DNA of 64,000 bases from positions 434,001 to 498,000 of the forward strand of contig NC_017964.1 of assembly GCF_000219915.2 (NCBI RefSeq). Direction: 5' to 3'. The notes under the pieces are model-generated. The model was given only the letters and a program-made list of their open reading frames with translations. It did no database searches and had not been told where the DNA came from. The DNA is from Advenella kashmirensis WT001 (GTDB taxonomy: Bacteria; Pseudomonadota; Gammaproteobacteria; Burkholderiales; Burkholderiaceae_B). The position numbers and the translations under genes are program-made. Positions within the stretch are counted from its first letter, which is position 1. Each line of letters starts with the position of its first letter. Below are positions 1 to 8,695 of the stretch, in pieces.

Positions 1-182
1 AGCTCGTTATAGCGTGGCAGGTGCGTGGACGAGCACGTTGGAGTGAAAGCGCCAGGCAATGAAAAGACAACAACGGTTTTTCCCTTGAAAATGTCGTCGG
101 TGGACACTTTTTTCCAGTCGTCGCCAGAACGCACAGGAAATGTAACGGATGGGACGCGTTGGCCTTCTTTATTCTGCAACAT
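1..182 (-). CDS. Peroxiredoxin of the Prx5/PGdx type (N-terminal part, runs off the window)
   Basis: Sixty codons are visible from the ATG at 182. The translation begins [15 protein letters not shown] and contains PGAFTPTC, the peroxidatic-cysteine motif of Prx5-type thiol peroxidases, with Cys at residue 50, followed by [11 protein letters not shown]. This matches the N-terminus of the glutathione-dependent hybrid peroxiredoxin-glutaredoxin (PGdx) seen in Haemophilus and many proteobacteria. The protein would reduce H2O2 and organic peroxides in the cytoplasm. Whether the C-terminal glutaredoxin domain is present cannot be told, because the gene leaves the window. Confidence 0.85.
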   Translation of the reverse strand, partial: MLQNKEGQRVPSVTFPVRSGDDWKKVSTDDIFKGKTVVVFSLPGAFTPTCSSTHLPRYNE

Positions 183-513
183 AGTGGATTCCTTATAGTT
201 AGTGAAACAAACAGTCGATGAAAGCAGGCTGGTTGGCTGCAAAGCCTTATTGATAACACAGCGATGTTTCATCAGATGTGTCCATTGTACGCAACGGACT
301 TCGATTAGTAAAATTTATTATTTATATTCTGTTGATAGTTAAAACTAAACATCAAACTTCGCAGCTGGGTGTCGCTGAAAACGGCACACCACAGCGTTTT
401 TGGTCATCATCACGTACCTGTTGCCTATGGGCTGGTATCGGATGCGGCGTGCCATAGAAGTTGCGCGAGTGCTGTCAAAGCTACTGCGCGAAGTTGATCG
501 CTATAACGAAGTT

Positions 514-542
514 TATAGCTATAAGATAGCTATCTATAGCTA
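514..542. repeat. Nested TATAGCTA / GATAGCTATC palindrome
   Basis: TATAGCTA occurs at both ends of this 29-base stretch around the perfect 10-base palindrome GATAGCTATC (525-534). It lies at the left edge of the AT-rich repeat region. Its function is unknown; it could be a protein-binding site or a cruciform-forming sequence. Confidence 0.5.
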
Positions 543-560
543 CGAGACGGACTTCTAAAA

Positions 561-581
561 TAGACTACCAAATATGGTCTA
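561..581. promoter_or_regulatory. Imperfect palindrome TAGAC...GTCTA
   Basis: TAGAC at the left and GTCTA at the right form an imperfect 21-base inverted repeat. Its right arm contains the same ATATGGTCTA word that is repeated in the tandem array at 601-670. It could be an operator whose half-site has been multiplied downstream. This is inference only. Confidence 0.35.
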
Positions 582-600
582 TAAAGAGTGCCATTATTTA

Positions 601-670
601 ATATGACCTAGAAAATATGATCTATTAAATATGGTCTATTAAATATGACTTCTTAAACATGGTCTATTAA
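601..670. repeat. 14-bp tandem array, five contiguous copies
   Basis: Five head-to-tail 14-base units start at 601, 615, 629, 643 and 657. The consensus is ATATGGTCTATTAA and each unit differs from it at a few bases. An isolated sixth copy, ATATGGTCTATAAA, lies at 572-585. The unit length is exact with no spacer bases. Such arrays can be iterons, multi-site operators or slipped-strand repeats. Confidence 0.85.
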
Positions 671-674
671 AAAC

Positions 675-720
675 AGACATCAATTGATATAAAAAATAGG
701 CATTCATTGATGCAAAAAAT
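675..720. repeat. 23-bp tandem duplication
   Basis: Two 23-base units (675-697 and 698-720) share the pattern AGRCATYMATTGATRYAAAAAAT. A partial third start (AGACCTAAAA) follows at 721. The duplication directly abuts the 14-bp array, so two different repeat periods sit side by side. Confidence 0.75.
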
Positions 721-781
721 AGACCTAAAATAACGTAAAATAAGCGAAATTAATCGTTAATTAGCCATAATTATAGCATAT

Positions 782-1712
782 TTAGTCAAATAACGAAAGT
801 ATGTAGCTCAGCAGGAAGGGGGCGACCAGGCTGAGTACCACCCCGGAGAAAATGGCCGTTACCAGAAACGGGTTGCCGGCGGTTTTGCGAACAATGGGCA
901 GCGTCGTGTCCATGGCGGTTGCGCCGGCAGCGCCGATACCCGTCATCGGATAGCGGGCTCCGGCAAAGAACAGCACGACAATGGCAAGCAGCTCGCGAAA
1001 CAGGTCTGTAAGCAGCGCCGTGGCACCGTAGAATTCGCCAAGCCTGGCGGTCACCAGCACGCCCGACAGCGAAAACCAGCCAAATCCGCTGCCAAGCAGC
1101 AAGCCATGGCGGATGTCGGTGTTGGTGGCCCAGGCGATGAGGCGCCCGCCAGCAGGGAAGCCACAATAACGACCAAGGGCAGCGTAAACATCGCCGGACG
1201 GATGGCATTGCGTTGCAAAGGCGTATGCGCCAGATCGGCGCCAATGAGGAACAGCAGGACGTACAGAAAAAACTCGGAACCTGGTACGGGGACAGTGACG
1301 GCCCAATGGGTCGCGAGTGCCGCCAAGCCAAGGCCGACCAGCAAAAAGGCCAGCGCAATGCCGCATTCCCGAATGACATGCATGATGCCCAGGTCATGCG
1401 TCACCGTTTGTACGCGGGCGCCAGGCGAAACAGCACCAGCAGCGCCAACGAACACAACAATGTAATGCCTACCGAATACAGCACTGCGGTTTGCAGAATA
1501 AGCAGCACCTGATGCATGACTGACAATTGCTGTCCGAAGCGATAGCCGATCGCAAACAGCATGATCCAGACGAACGGGGTGATGGCGCGGGATAGCAGCG
1601 ACACGGTACGCGGCGATAGCAGATAACCAACGATGTAGCCGGCCAGCAGCCAGGCAGCAATTGGGAACAGGGATAACAGCAAAGAGGTCATGGAAACTGC
1701 AGAAGGAGGCAA
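782..1712 (-). pseudogene. lysO: LysO-type lysine exporter, frame broken twice
   Basis: Three overlapping frames together give one complete membrane protein of the LysO (YbjE, DUF340) family, about 300 residues, which exports L-lysine across the inner membrane. The N-terminal frame (1712 to about 1405) holds three hydrophobic helices. The middle frame (about 1430-1145) continues with HDLGIMHVIREC and several helices. The last frame (about 1150-782) carries GFGWFSLSGV and ends with a hydrophobic helix and SLFD. The breaks lie near 1420 and 1145; at the second, one missing G would restore LLAGGRLIAW. The start is the ATG at 1712 or at 1691. All parts keep family sequence, so indel errors are as likely as decay. 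Confidence 0.7.
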
Positions 1713-1760
1713 AGGATACGGCTTGCGGGTGTCGCCAGCGGGCCAGCGGAATCAGGAGGG

Positions 1761-2401
1761 CTATTTGGGCAGTTTTTCCTTGAGCCGCTGCTTGATGGTT
1801 GGCCATTCCTCTTGCGTCACACTATACATATGGGTGTCGCGAACCGTACCATCACGACGCAAGGCGTGGCCGCGCAGCACACCGTCCTTTTTGGCGCCAG
1901 GCGCTCGATGGCATTCTGGGACCGCTGGTTCAGGTTGTCGGTACGCCAGCCCACCACATTGGCCTTGAGCGATTCGAACGCATAGAACAGCATGAGATAC
2001 TTACAGACCGTATTCACATGGGTACGCTGCCACGATTGGCCGTACCAGGTGTAGCCGATTTCGAGCCGGGCGATCTCGGGCACAATGTCATGATAGCGGG
2101 TGGTGCCGATGATTTTGCGGGATTTTGCATCCAGCACCACGAACGGCAGCATATGACCTTCCTGCTGTCCCTTGAGCGCCGCTTCAATATACGCCGTTTC
2201 CTGACCAGGTTCGGGCACCGATGTGAACGTCAGATTCCACAGTTGCCCATCGGCCGCCGCGTTGCGCAGGCCCTCTGCATGGGCAAGACGCATGGGTTGC
2301 AGCACGAGGCCGTGTCCTTCAAGCTGAATCGGCGCAAGAGGTTTGGGAAAGGGTGTGATCATAGGAACGTCCAGCGTAGACCAAGGGTCAAAAGATAGCA
2401 T
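1761..2401 (-). pseudogene. GNAT family N-acetyltransferase (RimJ/RimL type), one frameshift
   Basis: The frame from 2401 encodes a GNAT acetyltransferase of the RimJ/RimL kind, with IIGTTRYHDI (beta-4 region) and RLEIGYTWYGQSWQRT before the acetyl-CoA site. It breaks near 1905 at NAIERL. The next frame supplies the usual tail, including RRDGTVRDTHMYSV and EEWP, and ends at the TAG at 1761-1763. The substrate cannot be deduced. An alternative start is the ATG of MITPFPKP, 13 codons in. Confidence 0.7.
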
Positions 2402-2614
2402 TATAAAGAATAACAGGTGATCGTAAATGCCCTTTGGGCCAATACTTGAGGCAAATCGATCCGGACAAAATTCGCGCTAGAGGTGATCCCTAGTGGTCAG
2501 ACGGTTCACAAATCAGTACTATTTCGACTTCAGGAAGCGCGGGTGCTGGCCGTGGCGATAGATCACCGCCCCCGTACGGCTTTCTTTGTATGACAAAATT
2601 CAGGAAGTGAAAAG

Positions 2615-3421
2615 ATGATGAAAATGAAAAATTGGCTACTTGCCGTCATGGTGGGACTGTCTGCCAGTTTTGGTGCAAGCGCGCTGGCCAGTGAGTGGAA
2701 AGAACTGAAGGTGGGCATTGAACCAGGCTACGCGCCATTCGAGTATAAAAATGCCAAAGGAGAGATAGAGGGATTTGACGCCGATGTCATGACCGAGATC
2801 TGCAAGAAAATGCAGGCCAAATGCATCTGGGTGGAACAATCTTTCGACAGCTTGATCCCGGCCCTGGCCGCACGCAAAATCACGCTGATCCACTCTAGCA
2901 TGCAAATTACGCCGCAGCGTGAGAAAGTACTTGCTTTCAGTCAGCCCATTTATGGTATTCCCACCCAGTTGATGGCGCGCAAGGATAGCGGGCTGCTGCC
3001 GACGGCCGAATCGCTCAAGGGCAAACGGGTGGGCGCATTGCAAGGCAGCACCCAGGAAACCTATGCCAAGCAGAAATGGGGCAGCAACGGCGTGACGATT
3101 ATTTCCTATCAGGATCAGAACCAGACCTTCGCCGATCTTGCCGCCGGACGGATTGACGCTGCCATTATTGAAAAGCCCAATGGTCAGAGTGGTTTCCTGA
3201 GCAAACCTGCGGGCAGCAATTTTGCATTCGCAGGCCCGGCCATTACCGATGACAAGGCATTGACGGGGGAAATCGCCATTGGCATGCGCAAGTCGGACAG
3301 CAAGCTCAAACAGGCTATCGATACGGCGCTGGGCGAACTGCAGCAGGACGGCACCATTGCCAAGCTTGCCGCGAAGTACTTCAAGCCGGGTGAAATCAAC
3401 CTGAACAACGTGAAGCAATAG
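2615..3421 (+). CDS. Periplasmic polar amino acid binding protein (HisJ/ArgT type)
   Basis: This is the substrate-binding component of a PAAT-family ABC importer for basic or polar amino acids. A signal peptide of about 25 residues ends at ASALASEW. The mature part shows hallmarks of the family: GIEPGYAPFEYKNAKGEIEGFD near the start, ITPQREKVLAFSQP in the middle and GALQGSTQETYA near the hinge. Length (268 aa) is normal. The ATG at 2615 follows GGAAGTGAAAAG. It is the first gene of a four-gene operon; the permease starts one base after its stop. Among basic amino acids the true ligand is unresolved. Confidence 0.9.
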   Translation: MMKMKNWLLAVMVGLSASFGASALASEWKELKVGIEPGYAPFEYKNAKGEIEGFDADVMTEICKKMQAKCIWVEQSFDSLIPALAARKITLIHSSMQITPQREKVLAFSQPIYGIPTQLMARKDSGLLPTAESLKGKRVGALQGSTQETYAKQKWGSNGVTIISYQDQNQTFADLAAGRIDAAIIEKPNGQSGFLSKPAGSNFAFAGPAITDDKALTGEIAIGMRKSDSKLKQAIDTALGELQQDGTIAKLAAKYFKPGEINLNNVKQ

Positions 3422-3422
3422 C

Positions 3423-4112
3423 ATGTTTTTGCATGGATATGGCGTCCAGATTCTGCACGGTACCTGGGAAACCATCAAGCTGGCGCTGTTGTCGCTGCTG
3501 GTCGCTTTTGTGCTGGGCCTGATCGGCGCCAGCGCAAAGTTGTTCGGTAATCGGTTGCTGCGCGGCTTGGCCCGCATCTACACCACGCTGATTCGGGGTG
3601 TGCCTGACTTGGTGCTGATGCTGCTTATCTTTTTCAGTATCCAGATGGGGCTCAATGAATTTACCGATATGCTGGGGATGGAGGTGATTGAAATTGAGCC
3701 ATTCTATGCCGGCGTGCTTACCATCGGTTTTATCTACGGCGCCTATTTCGCCGAGACCTTTCGCGGCGCGTTTCTTGCCGTGCCGCGCGGACAGCTGGAG
3801 GCGGCGCGGGCCTATGGCATGCGCAGCAGCCAGGTATTTCGGCGCGTGCTGTTTCCGCAAATGATGCGCTTTGCACTACCGGGCATAGGCAATAACTGGC
3901 AGGTGGTGCTCAAGGCCACGGCCCTGGTGTCCATTATCGGCCTGACCGATCTGGTTCAGGTGACTCAGGGGGCCGGTCGGGCCACCTCGTCCATGTTCTT
4001 GTTCATTTGTGTGGCCGGGCTCATCTATCTTGTGCTCACCAGCCTGTCCAACATCGTGCTGTGGCTGCTGGAACGCAAGTATTCTGTGGGTGTGCGCGAG
4101 GCGCAGCTATGA
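3423..4112 (+). CDS. hisQ: Amino acid ABC transporter permease (HisQ type)
   Basis: This 229-residue inner-membrane permease has the family's transmembrane pattern and the EAA loop (GQLEAARAYGMRSSQVFRRV) that contacts the ATPase. TLIRGVPDLVLMLLIFF is the conserved stretch found in HisQ/ArtQ proteins. It starts right after the binding-protein stop, and its own stop overlaps the next permease start (ATGA at 4109-4112), so translation is probably coupled. The gene symbol is by type, not by proven substrate. Confidence 0.88.
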   Translation: MFLHGYGVQILHGTWETIKLALLSLLVAFVLGLIGASAKLFGNRLLRGLARIYTTLIRGVPDLVLMLLIFFSIQMGLNEFTDMLGMEVIEIEPFYAGVLTIGFIYGAYFAETFRGAFLAVPRGQLEAARAYGMRSSQVFRRVLFPQMMRFALPGIGNNWQVVLKATALVSIIGLTDLVQVTQGAGRATSSMFLFICVAGLIYLVLTSLSNIVLWLLERKYSVGVREAQL

Positions 4113-4842
4113 TCGAGTCGCTTAACAACTTTCTGACCATCCTGAACGACTATTGGAAGCCGTTGCTGTTCTGGGATGGCACCGCATTTTCCGGACTGGC
4201 CGTCACGCTATGGGTGTTGGTGCTCTCCCTGGCGCTGGGGCTGGTGCTGGCTATTCCCATGTCGGTGGGGCGGGTGTCGAAAAATCGCTGGATCGCCTGG
4301 CCAATCTGGTTTTTCAGTTATGTGTTCCGCGGCACGCCATTGTATGTGCAGATTCTGCTGATTTACAGCGGCGTCATCGGCCTGCAAGTGGTGCGCGATA
4401 CCCCTTTGCTGCATACTTTTTTCATGAGCGGCTACAATTGCCTCGTGCTGGCCTCATGCTCAACACGCTGGCCTACACCACCGAGATTTTTGCCGGTTAC
4501 ATCAAAAACAGTGCCCATGGCGAATTGGATGCCGCGCGCGCTTTCGGGATGTCGCGGTATAAAATGTATACGCGTGTGATTTTGCCATCGGCACTGCGGC
4601 GGGCGTTGCCGGCCTATAGCAACGAAGTCATTCTGATGCTGCATGCTACGTCGCTGGCCTTTACTGCCACTGTGCCGGATATTCTGAAGGTGGCGCGCGA
4701 TGCCAACGCCGCCACTTATCTGACGTTTGCCGCTTATGGTACGGCGGCCGTACTGTATATGTGTGTCTCGTTTGTTCTCGTGGCACTGTTTCGCCGGCTG
4801 GAAAAGAGAACGCTGGGCTTTCTGAGCCACAGCCAACACTAG
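4109..4842 (+). pseudogene. hisM: Amino acid ABC transporter permease (HisM type), one frameshift
   Basis: The partner permease of HisQ starts at the ATG overlapping the HisQ stop. The first frame carries TLWVLVLSLALGL and FRGTPLYVQILLIYSG. Near 4452 (CTGGCCTCATG) the frame changes, and the second frame continues with MLNTLAYTTEIFAGYIK and the EAA loop GELDAARAFGMSRYKMY. One extra C would restore an uninterrupted protein of about 244 residues. If the frameshift is real, the transporter would lack one permease. Confidence 0.82.
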
Positions 4843-4849
4843 GATCGAT

Positions 4850-5616
4850 ATGTATAAACTCGATGTTCAGAACATCTTCAAGTCTTATGGACAAAACGAA
4901 GTATTGAAAGGCGTATCGCTGCAGGCGAAAGCCGGTGACGTGATCGCCATGATCGGCTCCAGTGGCTCCGGTAAAAGTACATTCCTGCGCTGTATCAATT
5001 TTCTGGAACAGCCCAATAGCGGGTCGGTATCGCTTAACGGCGAAACGCTGACGGTAAGCAAGGACGCCAGGGGCGCTTGCGTGTCTCCGACGAAAAGCGC
5101 CTGCAGGTGTTTCGCACCAAGCTGGCCATGGTGTTCCAGCACTTCAATTTATGGGCCCACATGACGGCGCTGGAAAATATTATTGAAGCGCCCATTCATG
5201 TGCTGGGCGTACCGAAGGCCGAAGCCATCGAGCGCGCGCGACAATACCTGAACAAGGTGGGCCTGCCGCCAGCCGTGGAAAATCAATATCCGTCCCAGAT
5301 GTCCGGCGGGCAGCAGCAACGCGTGGCCATTGCCCGTGCGTTGGCCATGGAACCCGAGGTGATGCTTTTTGACGAACCCACATCGGCCCTGGATCCTGAG
5401 CTGGTCGGTGAGGTGCTGCGCGTCATGCAGAAACTGGCCGAAGAAGGGCGGACCATGATTGTGGTGACCCATGAAATGGGCTTTGCCCGCAATCTGGCCA
5501 GCCATGTCATGTTCTTGCATCAGGGGACGGTCGAAGAAGAAGGTTCGCCCGATGAGGTCTTTGGCAATACGCGCAGCCCACGCCTGCAACAGTTCCTGTC
5601 CGGAAATCTGAAGTAA
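4850..5616 (+). pseudogene. hisP: Amino acid ABC transporter ATP-binding protein (HisP type), one frameshift
   Basis: The first frame has Walker A GSSGSGKST at about residues 36-44. Near 5066 the frame shifts, and the second frame continues as VSDEKRLQVFRTKLAMVFQHFNLW, the signature MSGGQQQRVAIARALA, Walker B VMLFDEPTSALD and the switch His in VVTHEMGFA. The whole gene would give the usual 255 or so residues. It is the last gene of the amino acid transporter operon. One added base at about 5066 repairs it. Confidence 0.85.
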
Positions 5617-5701
5617 TGCGAGGCCGCCGCGCCGCTAGCAGGCGTGTTTTTGCTGCTGCCGCATTGTCCCTGTTCTTGCGTACGTACGCAGGAGACTGTC
5701 A

Positions 5702-6528
5702 ATGAGTGCGCTGACCATTATTGCTTTATTGAGTCTGGGCGCTTTTGGCGGTTTCATGGCCGGCCTGCTGGGTGTGGGTGGTGGCATGGTGCTGGTGCCT
5801 TTTCTGACCCTGCTGTTTGGCGCTTCCCTGATGTCGCCCGACCTGGCTGTTCATTCGGCCATCGCGACCAGCATGGGCATGATCCTTTTTACATCCATCT
5901 CCAGCATGCGGGCCCATCATCGGCAGGGCGCGGTCCTGTGGCCGGTGGTCTTTACACTGGCCCCGGGTATCCTGCTGGGTGGTCTGCTCTCTGGCGGTGC
6001 GGTATTTGCCTATTTGCACGGTGCGGCATTGTCGCTGTTTTTTGCGCTGTTTGTTGGCTACTCGGGCTTGAACATGTTGCGCAATAAAAAGCCCAAACCG
6101 TCCCGGCAACTGCCCGGCATGGTAGGACGCACGGCAGCCGGTACAGGCATCGGGTTTATTTCAGGCCTTGTTGGTGCTGGCGGCGGGTTTTTGTCGGTCC
6201 CTTTCATGGTCTGGTGCAATGTACCTTGCGCAACGCGGTGGCAACCTCTGCCGCATTGGGCTTTCCCATCGCGCTATCCAATAGCGTGGGCTACATATTG
6301 TCGGGCATTCGCGAAGTAGGCGTGCGTGATGGCATGCTGGGTTATGTTTACTGGCCGGCTCTCATCTTGCTGGTGATCATGAGTGTGTTATTGGCGCCGG
6401 TAGGTGCACGCATGGCGCACACCTTGCCCGTCGACAAACTGCGCAAGGTCTTTGCCGGTCTGTTGTTTGCGCTGGCTGCCTATATGCTGTTCAAGGCGCT
6501 GCAGCAGTATGGTGTGTTCAGCGGGTAA
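5702..6528 (+). pseudogene. TauE/SafE family (TSUP) membrane permease, one frameshift
   Basis: This is a membrane protein of the TSUP family, whose members move sulfite, sulfoacetate, thiosulfate or other small anions. The repeated motif GVGGGMVLVPFL near the N-terminus and GLVGAGGGFLSVPFMV in the second half mark the family's two inverted halves. The frame changes near 6220, and the other frame continues with LRNAVATSAALGFPIA to 6528. The full length of about 275 residues is typical. The substrate is unknown, though a sulfonate link is plausible given the sulfonate loci further along the window. Confidence 0.82.
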
Positions 6529-6553
6529 CGGGCGCTGCGCTTGCCGCTGTGTC

Positions 6554-7357
6554 CTAAGGGCGTGGTGCGCGAAACACTTGCGGGTCGTCGTAGAAAGCCG
6601 GGTTTTCGCTGGCGGCATCCCAGCCCGGGATGCCCATCACCGGCAGGGGGCGGTGGGGCTTGACCCTTAGTTGTTCCTCGGTCAGAAGCGTTTCCAAATG
6701 TTGCGCCATCACCGCGTCGATATCATTGGCTGGGGTCTCTGACGGGATGCGTATCACATTTGCCGTGATCGCCTTGTATGGATTCACGCATTTTTCCAGC
6801 AGGGCATGGCCGATAATGGCGATGTGCGTCTGCTGCCACAAGGCGCGTTCCTTGATAAAAACGCGGCGCCAATCGCGTTGCTCAATTGCCTCCCATAAGG
6901 CCGATGGCGCTTGCAGAAACAGGCCGCCCTCATCGAGCAGGGTGATCGTATCGCGTACCACGCCGCGTCGCTGGCCCACACCCTGGCGCGCAATCTGCTG
7001 GCACTGGATCTTGTTAAACAGCGTCTTTACTTTTGGAAACCGAAACCAGCACAGGCCGTTGAAAAAGTCATGCAAATTGTCCCGTGTCGGGCACACGCCG
7101 TTCTGACCGATGAACTGTTCGTAGGCCATATCGGCAGGTAGCGCAGACTGGTTGGTAAAGCGGACGGGACACGCCGCTGGCGCCAGCGCATTGAGCAATG
7201 GCGCTACTGGCATGGGTGAAGTCACGGCTGCCGTTGCCAGCGCAGCCGCGTCCCAATGTGCATGGCCTGGCAGCCAGGCACGCAAAGGTGACCACCAGGG
7301 ACGTGTGGCGTCCAACCCTGACAGAACCTCAACAATCATGCAATGCGACCTTGCCAT
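6554..7357 (-). CDS. DUF3025 domain-containing protein
   Basis: A 267-residue protein of the DUF3025 family of unknown function. The family block is clear: LPADMAYEQFIG, CPTRDNLHDFFNGLCWFRFP and KTLFNKIQ at about residues 74-120, followed by FIKERALWQ and AIIGHALLEKCVNPYKAI. It lies 20 bases after creA on the same strand and probably shares its transcript. The start could instead be the ATG at 7339, which has an AAGG upstream. Confidence 0.8.
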   Translation of the reverse strand: MARSHCMIVEVLSGLDATRPWWSPLRAWLPGHAHWDAAALATAAVTSPMPVAPLLNALAPAACPVRFTNQSALPADMAYEQFIGQNGVCPTRDNLHDFFNGLCWFRFPKVKTLFNKIQCQQIARQGVGQRRGVVRDTITLLDEGGLFLQAPSALWEAIEQRDWRRVFIKERALWQQTHIAIIGHALLEKCVNPYKAITANVIRIPSETPANDIDAVMAQHLETLLTEEQLRVKPHRPLPVMGIPGWDAASENPAFYDDPQVFRAPRP

Positions 7358-7377
7358 CTGTTGTCGTCATGGCGAAC

Positions 7378-7884
7378 TCACTTGACCGTGATGGCCGGTT
7401 CGGTATCGCGCCAGGGCATTAATGGCACGACGGAGATGCTGTTGTAGGGTGAGCCATCAATCAATTTTTCGCTCACAACCAGATAGATCAGGGACTGGTT
7501 TTCAGTGTCGATCAGGCGCGAGACATTGAGCCCCTTGAACAGAAAGCTCATGCGCTGGGTAAATACATCTTCCTGTACCTTGCGCACAGGTTGCGCAGCC
7601 TTGAGCGGACCTGTCTGGCGGCACGACAACGAAAAACGCGACGGGTTTTCTGCGAAACCCAGTGCACCGGACACACCGCCAGTCTTGGCGTAGGACAGAT
7701 GGCAGGTTACGCCTTCGATCTGCGGATCGTTGAACGACTGGACGCAGACCTTGTCATTGTTGACGATACGCCAGGTGGTGCTGACGCAGCCGATATCATC
7801 TGCGACAGCAGTGGCGGGCGCGGCGGTGCCCAATAGTGCGGCGCAGGCAGCAAGCGCGGAAAAGACTCGTTTCATGATGCTCAT
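7378..7884 (-). CDS. creA: CreA family protein, exported
   Basis: A CreA-like protein of about 168 residues with an N-terminal signal sequence (MKRVFSALAACAALLG, ending near ATAVADD). The CreA core is present: IGCVSTTWRIVNNDKVCVQ, DPQIEGVTCHLSYAKTGG and DPSRFSLSC-like ENPSRFSLSCRQTGP. The function of CreA is unknown. The start at 7884 (MSIMKRV) was chosen because TTAGGAATC precedes it; the frame stays open further upstream but without a ribosome site. DUF3025 follows in the same operon. Confidence 0.85.
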   Translation of the reverse strand: MSIMKRVFSALAACAALLGTAAPATAVADDIGCVSTTWRIVNNDKVCVQSFNDPQIEGVTCHLSYAKTGGVSGALGFAENPSRFSLSCRQTGPLKAAQPVRKVQEDVFTQRMSFLFKGLNVSRLIDTENQSLIYLVVSEKLIDGSPYNSISVVPLMPWRDTEPAITVK

Positions 7885-8119
7885 GATTCCTAAGGGAATA
7901 AGTTGAATGTCGGCAAAGAGTTTACACCCAATCGGGCACGACAGGACAGGGACGCGATTAGCCTTGGGCGGTAGGTAAAAATCGCGAGCGCACCGGCCGC
8001 CAAATGCGACTACAATAGTTCGGCAGCGTGCTGCGTCCGGAACGACGTTGGCTGTGAAGTTGCATTCATCCTCTTGCCTGTATTGAGCCCGCTTGGGCAA
8101 CCGCTTACCTCTCTATCCT

Positions 8120-8509
8120 ATGGAAAAATTACGTATTGATAAATGGCTCTGGGCAGCACGCTTTTACAAGACGCGCTCGCTGGCGGCCACTGAAATCGGC
8201 AAAGGCCGCGTACTGGTTAACGATCAGCCGGCCAAACCAGCGCGCGAAGTGAGCCCGGGCGACTTGGTGGCAGTCCGACGTGATCAGACCACGATGACCG
8301 TTCAGGTGCTGGCGTTATCAGCCATTCGGGGGCCGGCGCCCGTTGCGCGCACACTTTATGAAGAGACCGAAGCGAGCCGGCTGGCGCGCGAGGCGGCGCA
8401 GGAACAGCGGCGGCTGGCCGGCGAACCCGCCCTCAGTCTTGAGCATGGTCGCCCGACCAAGCGTGATCGCCGTCAACTGGAACAGGTGAAAAAGGGCGGA
8501 GACTGGTAA
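8120..8509 (+). CDS. hslR: Heat shock protein 15 (S4 RNA-binding domain)
   Basis: The protein begins MEKLRIDKWLWAARFYKTRS and continues with GRVLVNDQPAKPAREV, the S4 domain of Hsp15, which binds free 50S subunits carrying nascent peptide and helps rescue stalled ribosomes. The C-terminal part is basic (RPTKRDRRQLEQVKK), as in HslR. The 129-residue length is usual. The ATG at 8120 was chosen because the S4 domain begins immediately there. It is divergent from creA. Confidence 0.9.
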   Translation: MEKLRIDKWLWAARFYKTRSLAATEIGKGRVLVNDQPAKPAREVSPGDLVAVRRDQTTMTVQVLALSAIRGPAPVARTLYEETEASRLAREAAQEQRRLAGEPALSLEHGRPTKRDRRQLEQVKKGGDW

Positions 8510-8695
8510 GCCCGGCAAATCTGCTGGGCAATCAAAGCAGATTGTAAGAAGGGGTTAAACAGCGGCACCAACACCTATCAATTTGTTGCGGATGATTTTA
8601 CAATCGTGTTCAATCCACTGGCACCCAGCCTTTACAACGGGCGTTTTCCCCAGATTGTTCAGGATATACATCTAAAAAAATCGAGGAGTACAGAC

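Larger units (their letters stand above)
183..781. other. Long AT-rich gene-free spacer
   Basis: About 600 bases separate the peroxiredoxin start from the 3' end of the LysO-type gene. No credible coding frame is seen. The part from about 497 to 781 is strongly AT-rich, unlike the GC-richer genes around it, and is built from short palindromes and tandem repeats listed separately. It probably holds the peroxiredoxin promoter, since that gene reads leftward out of it. Confidence 0.6.

Noticed and set aside
601..720. Tandem arrays considered as a CRISPR array
   Set aside because: The units are contiguous and too short, and no cas gene is present.
2636..3577. Long minus-strand open frame across the amino acid binding-protein gene
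   Set aside because: It is an antisense shadow of a clear HisJ-type gene and has no family similarity or ribosome site.
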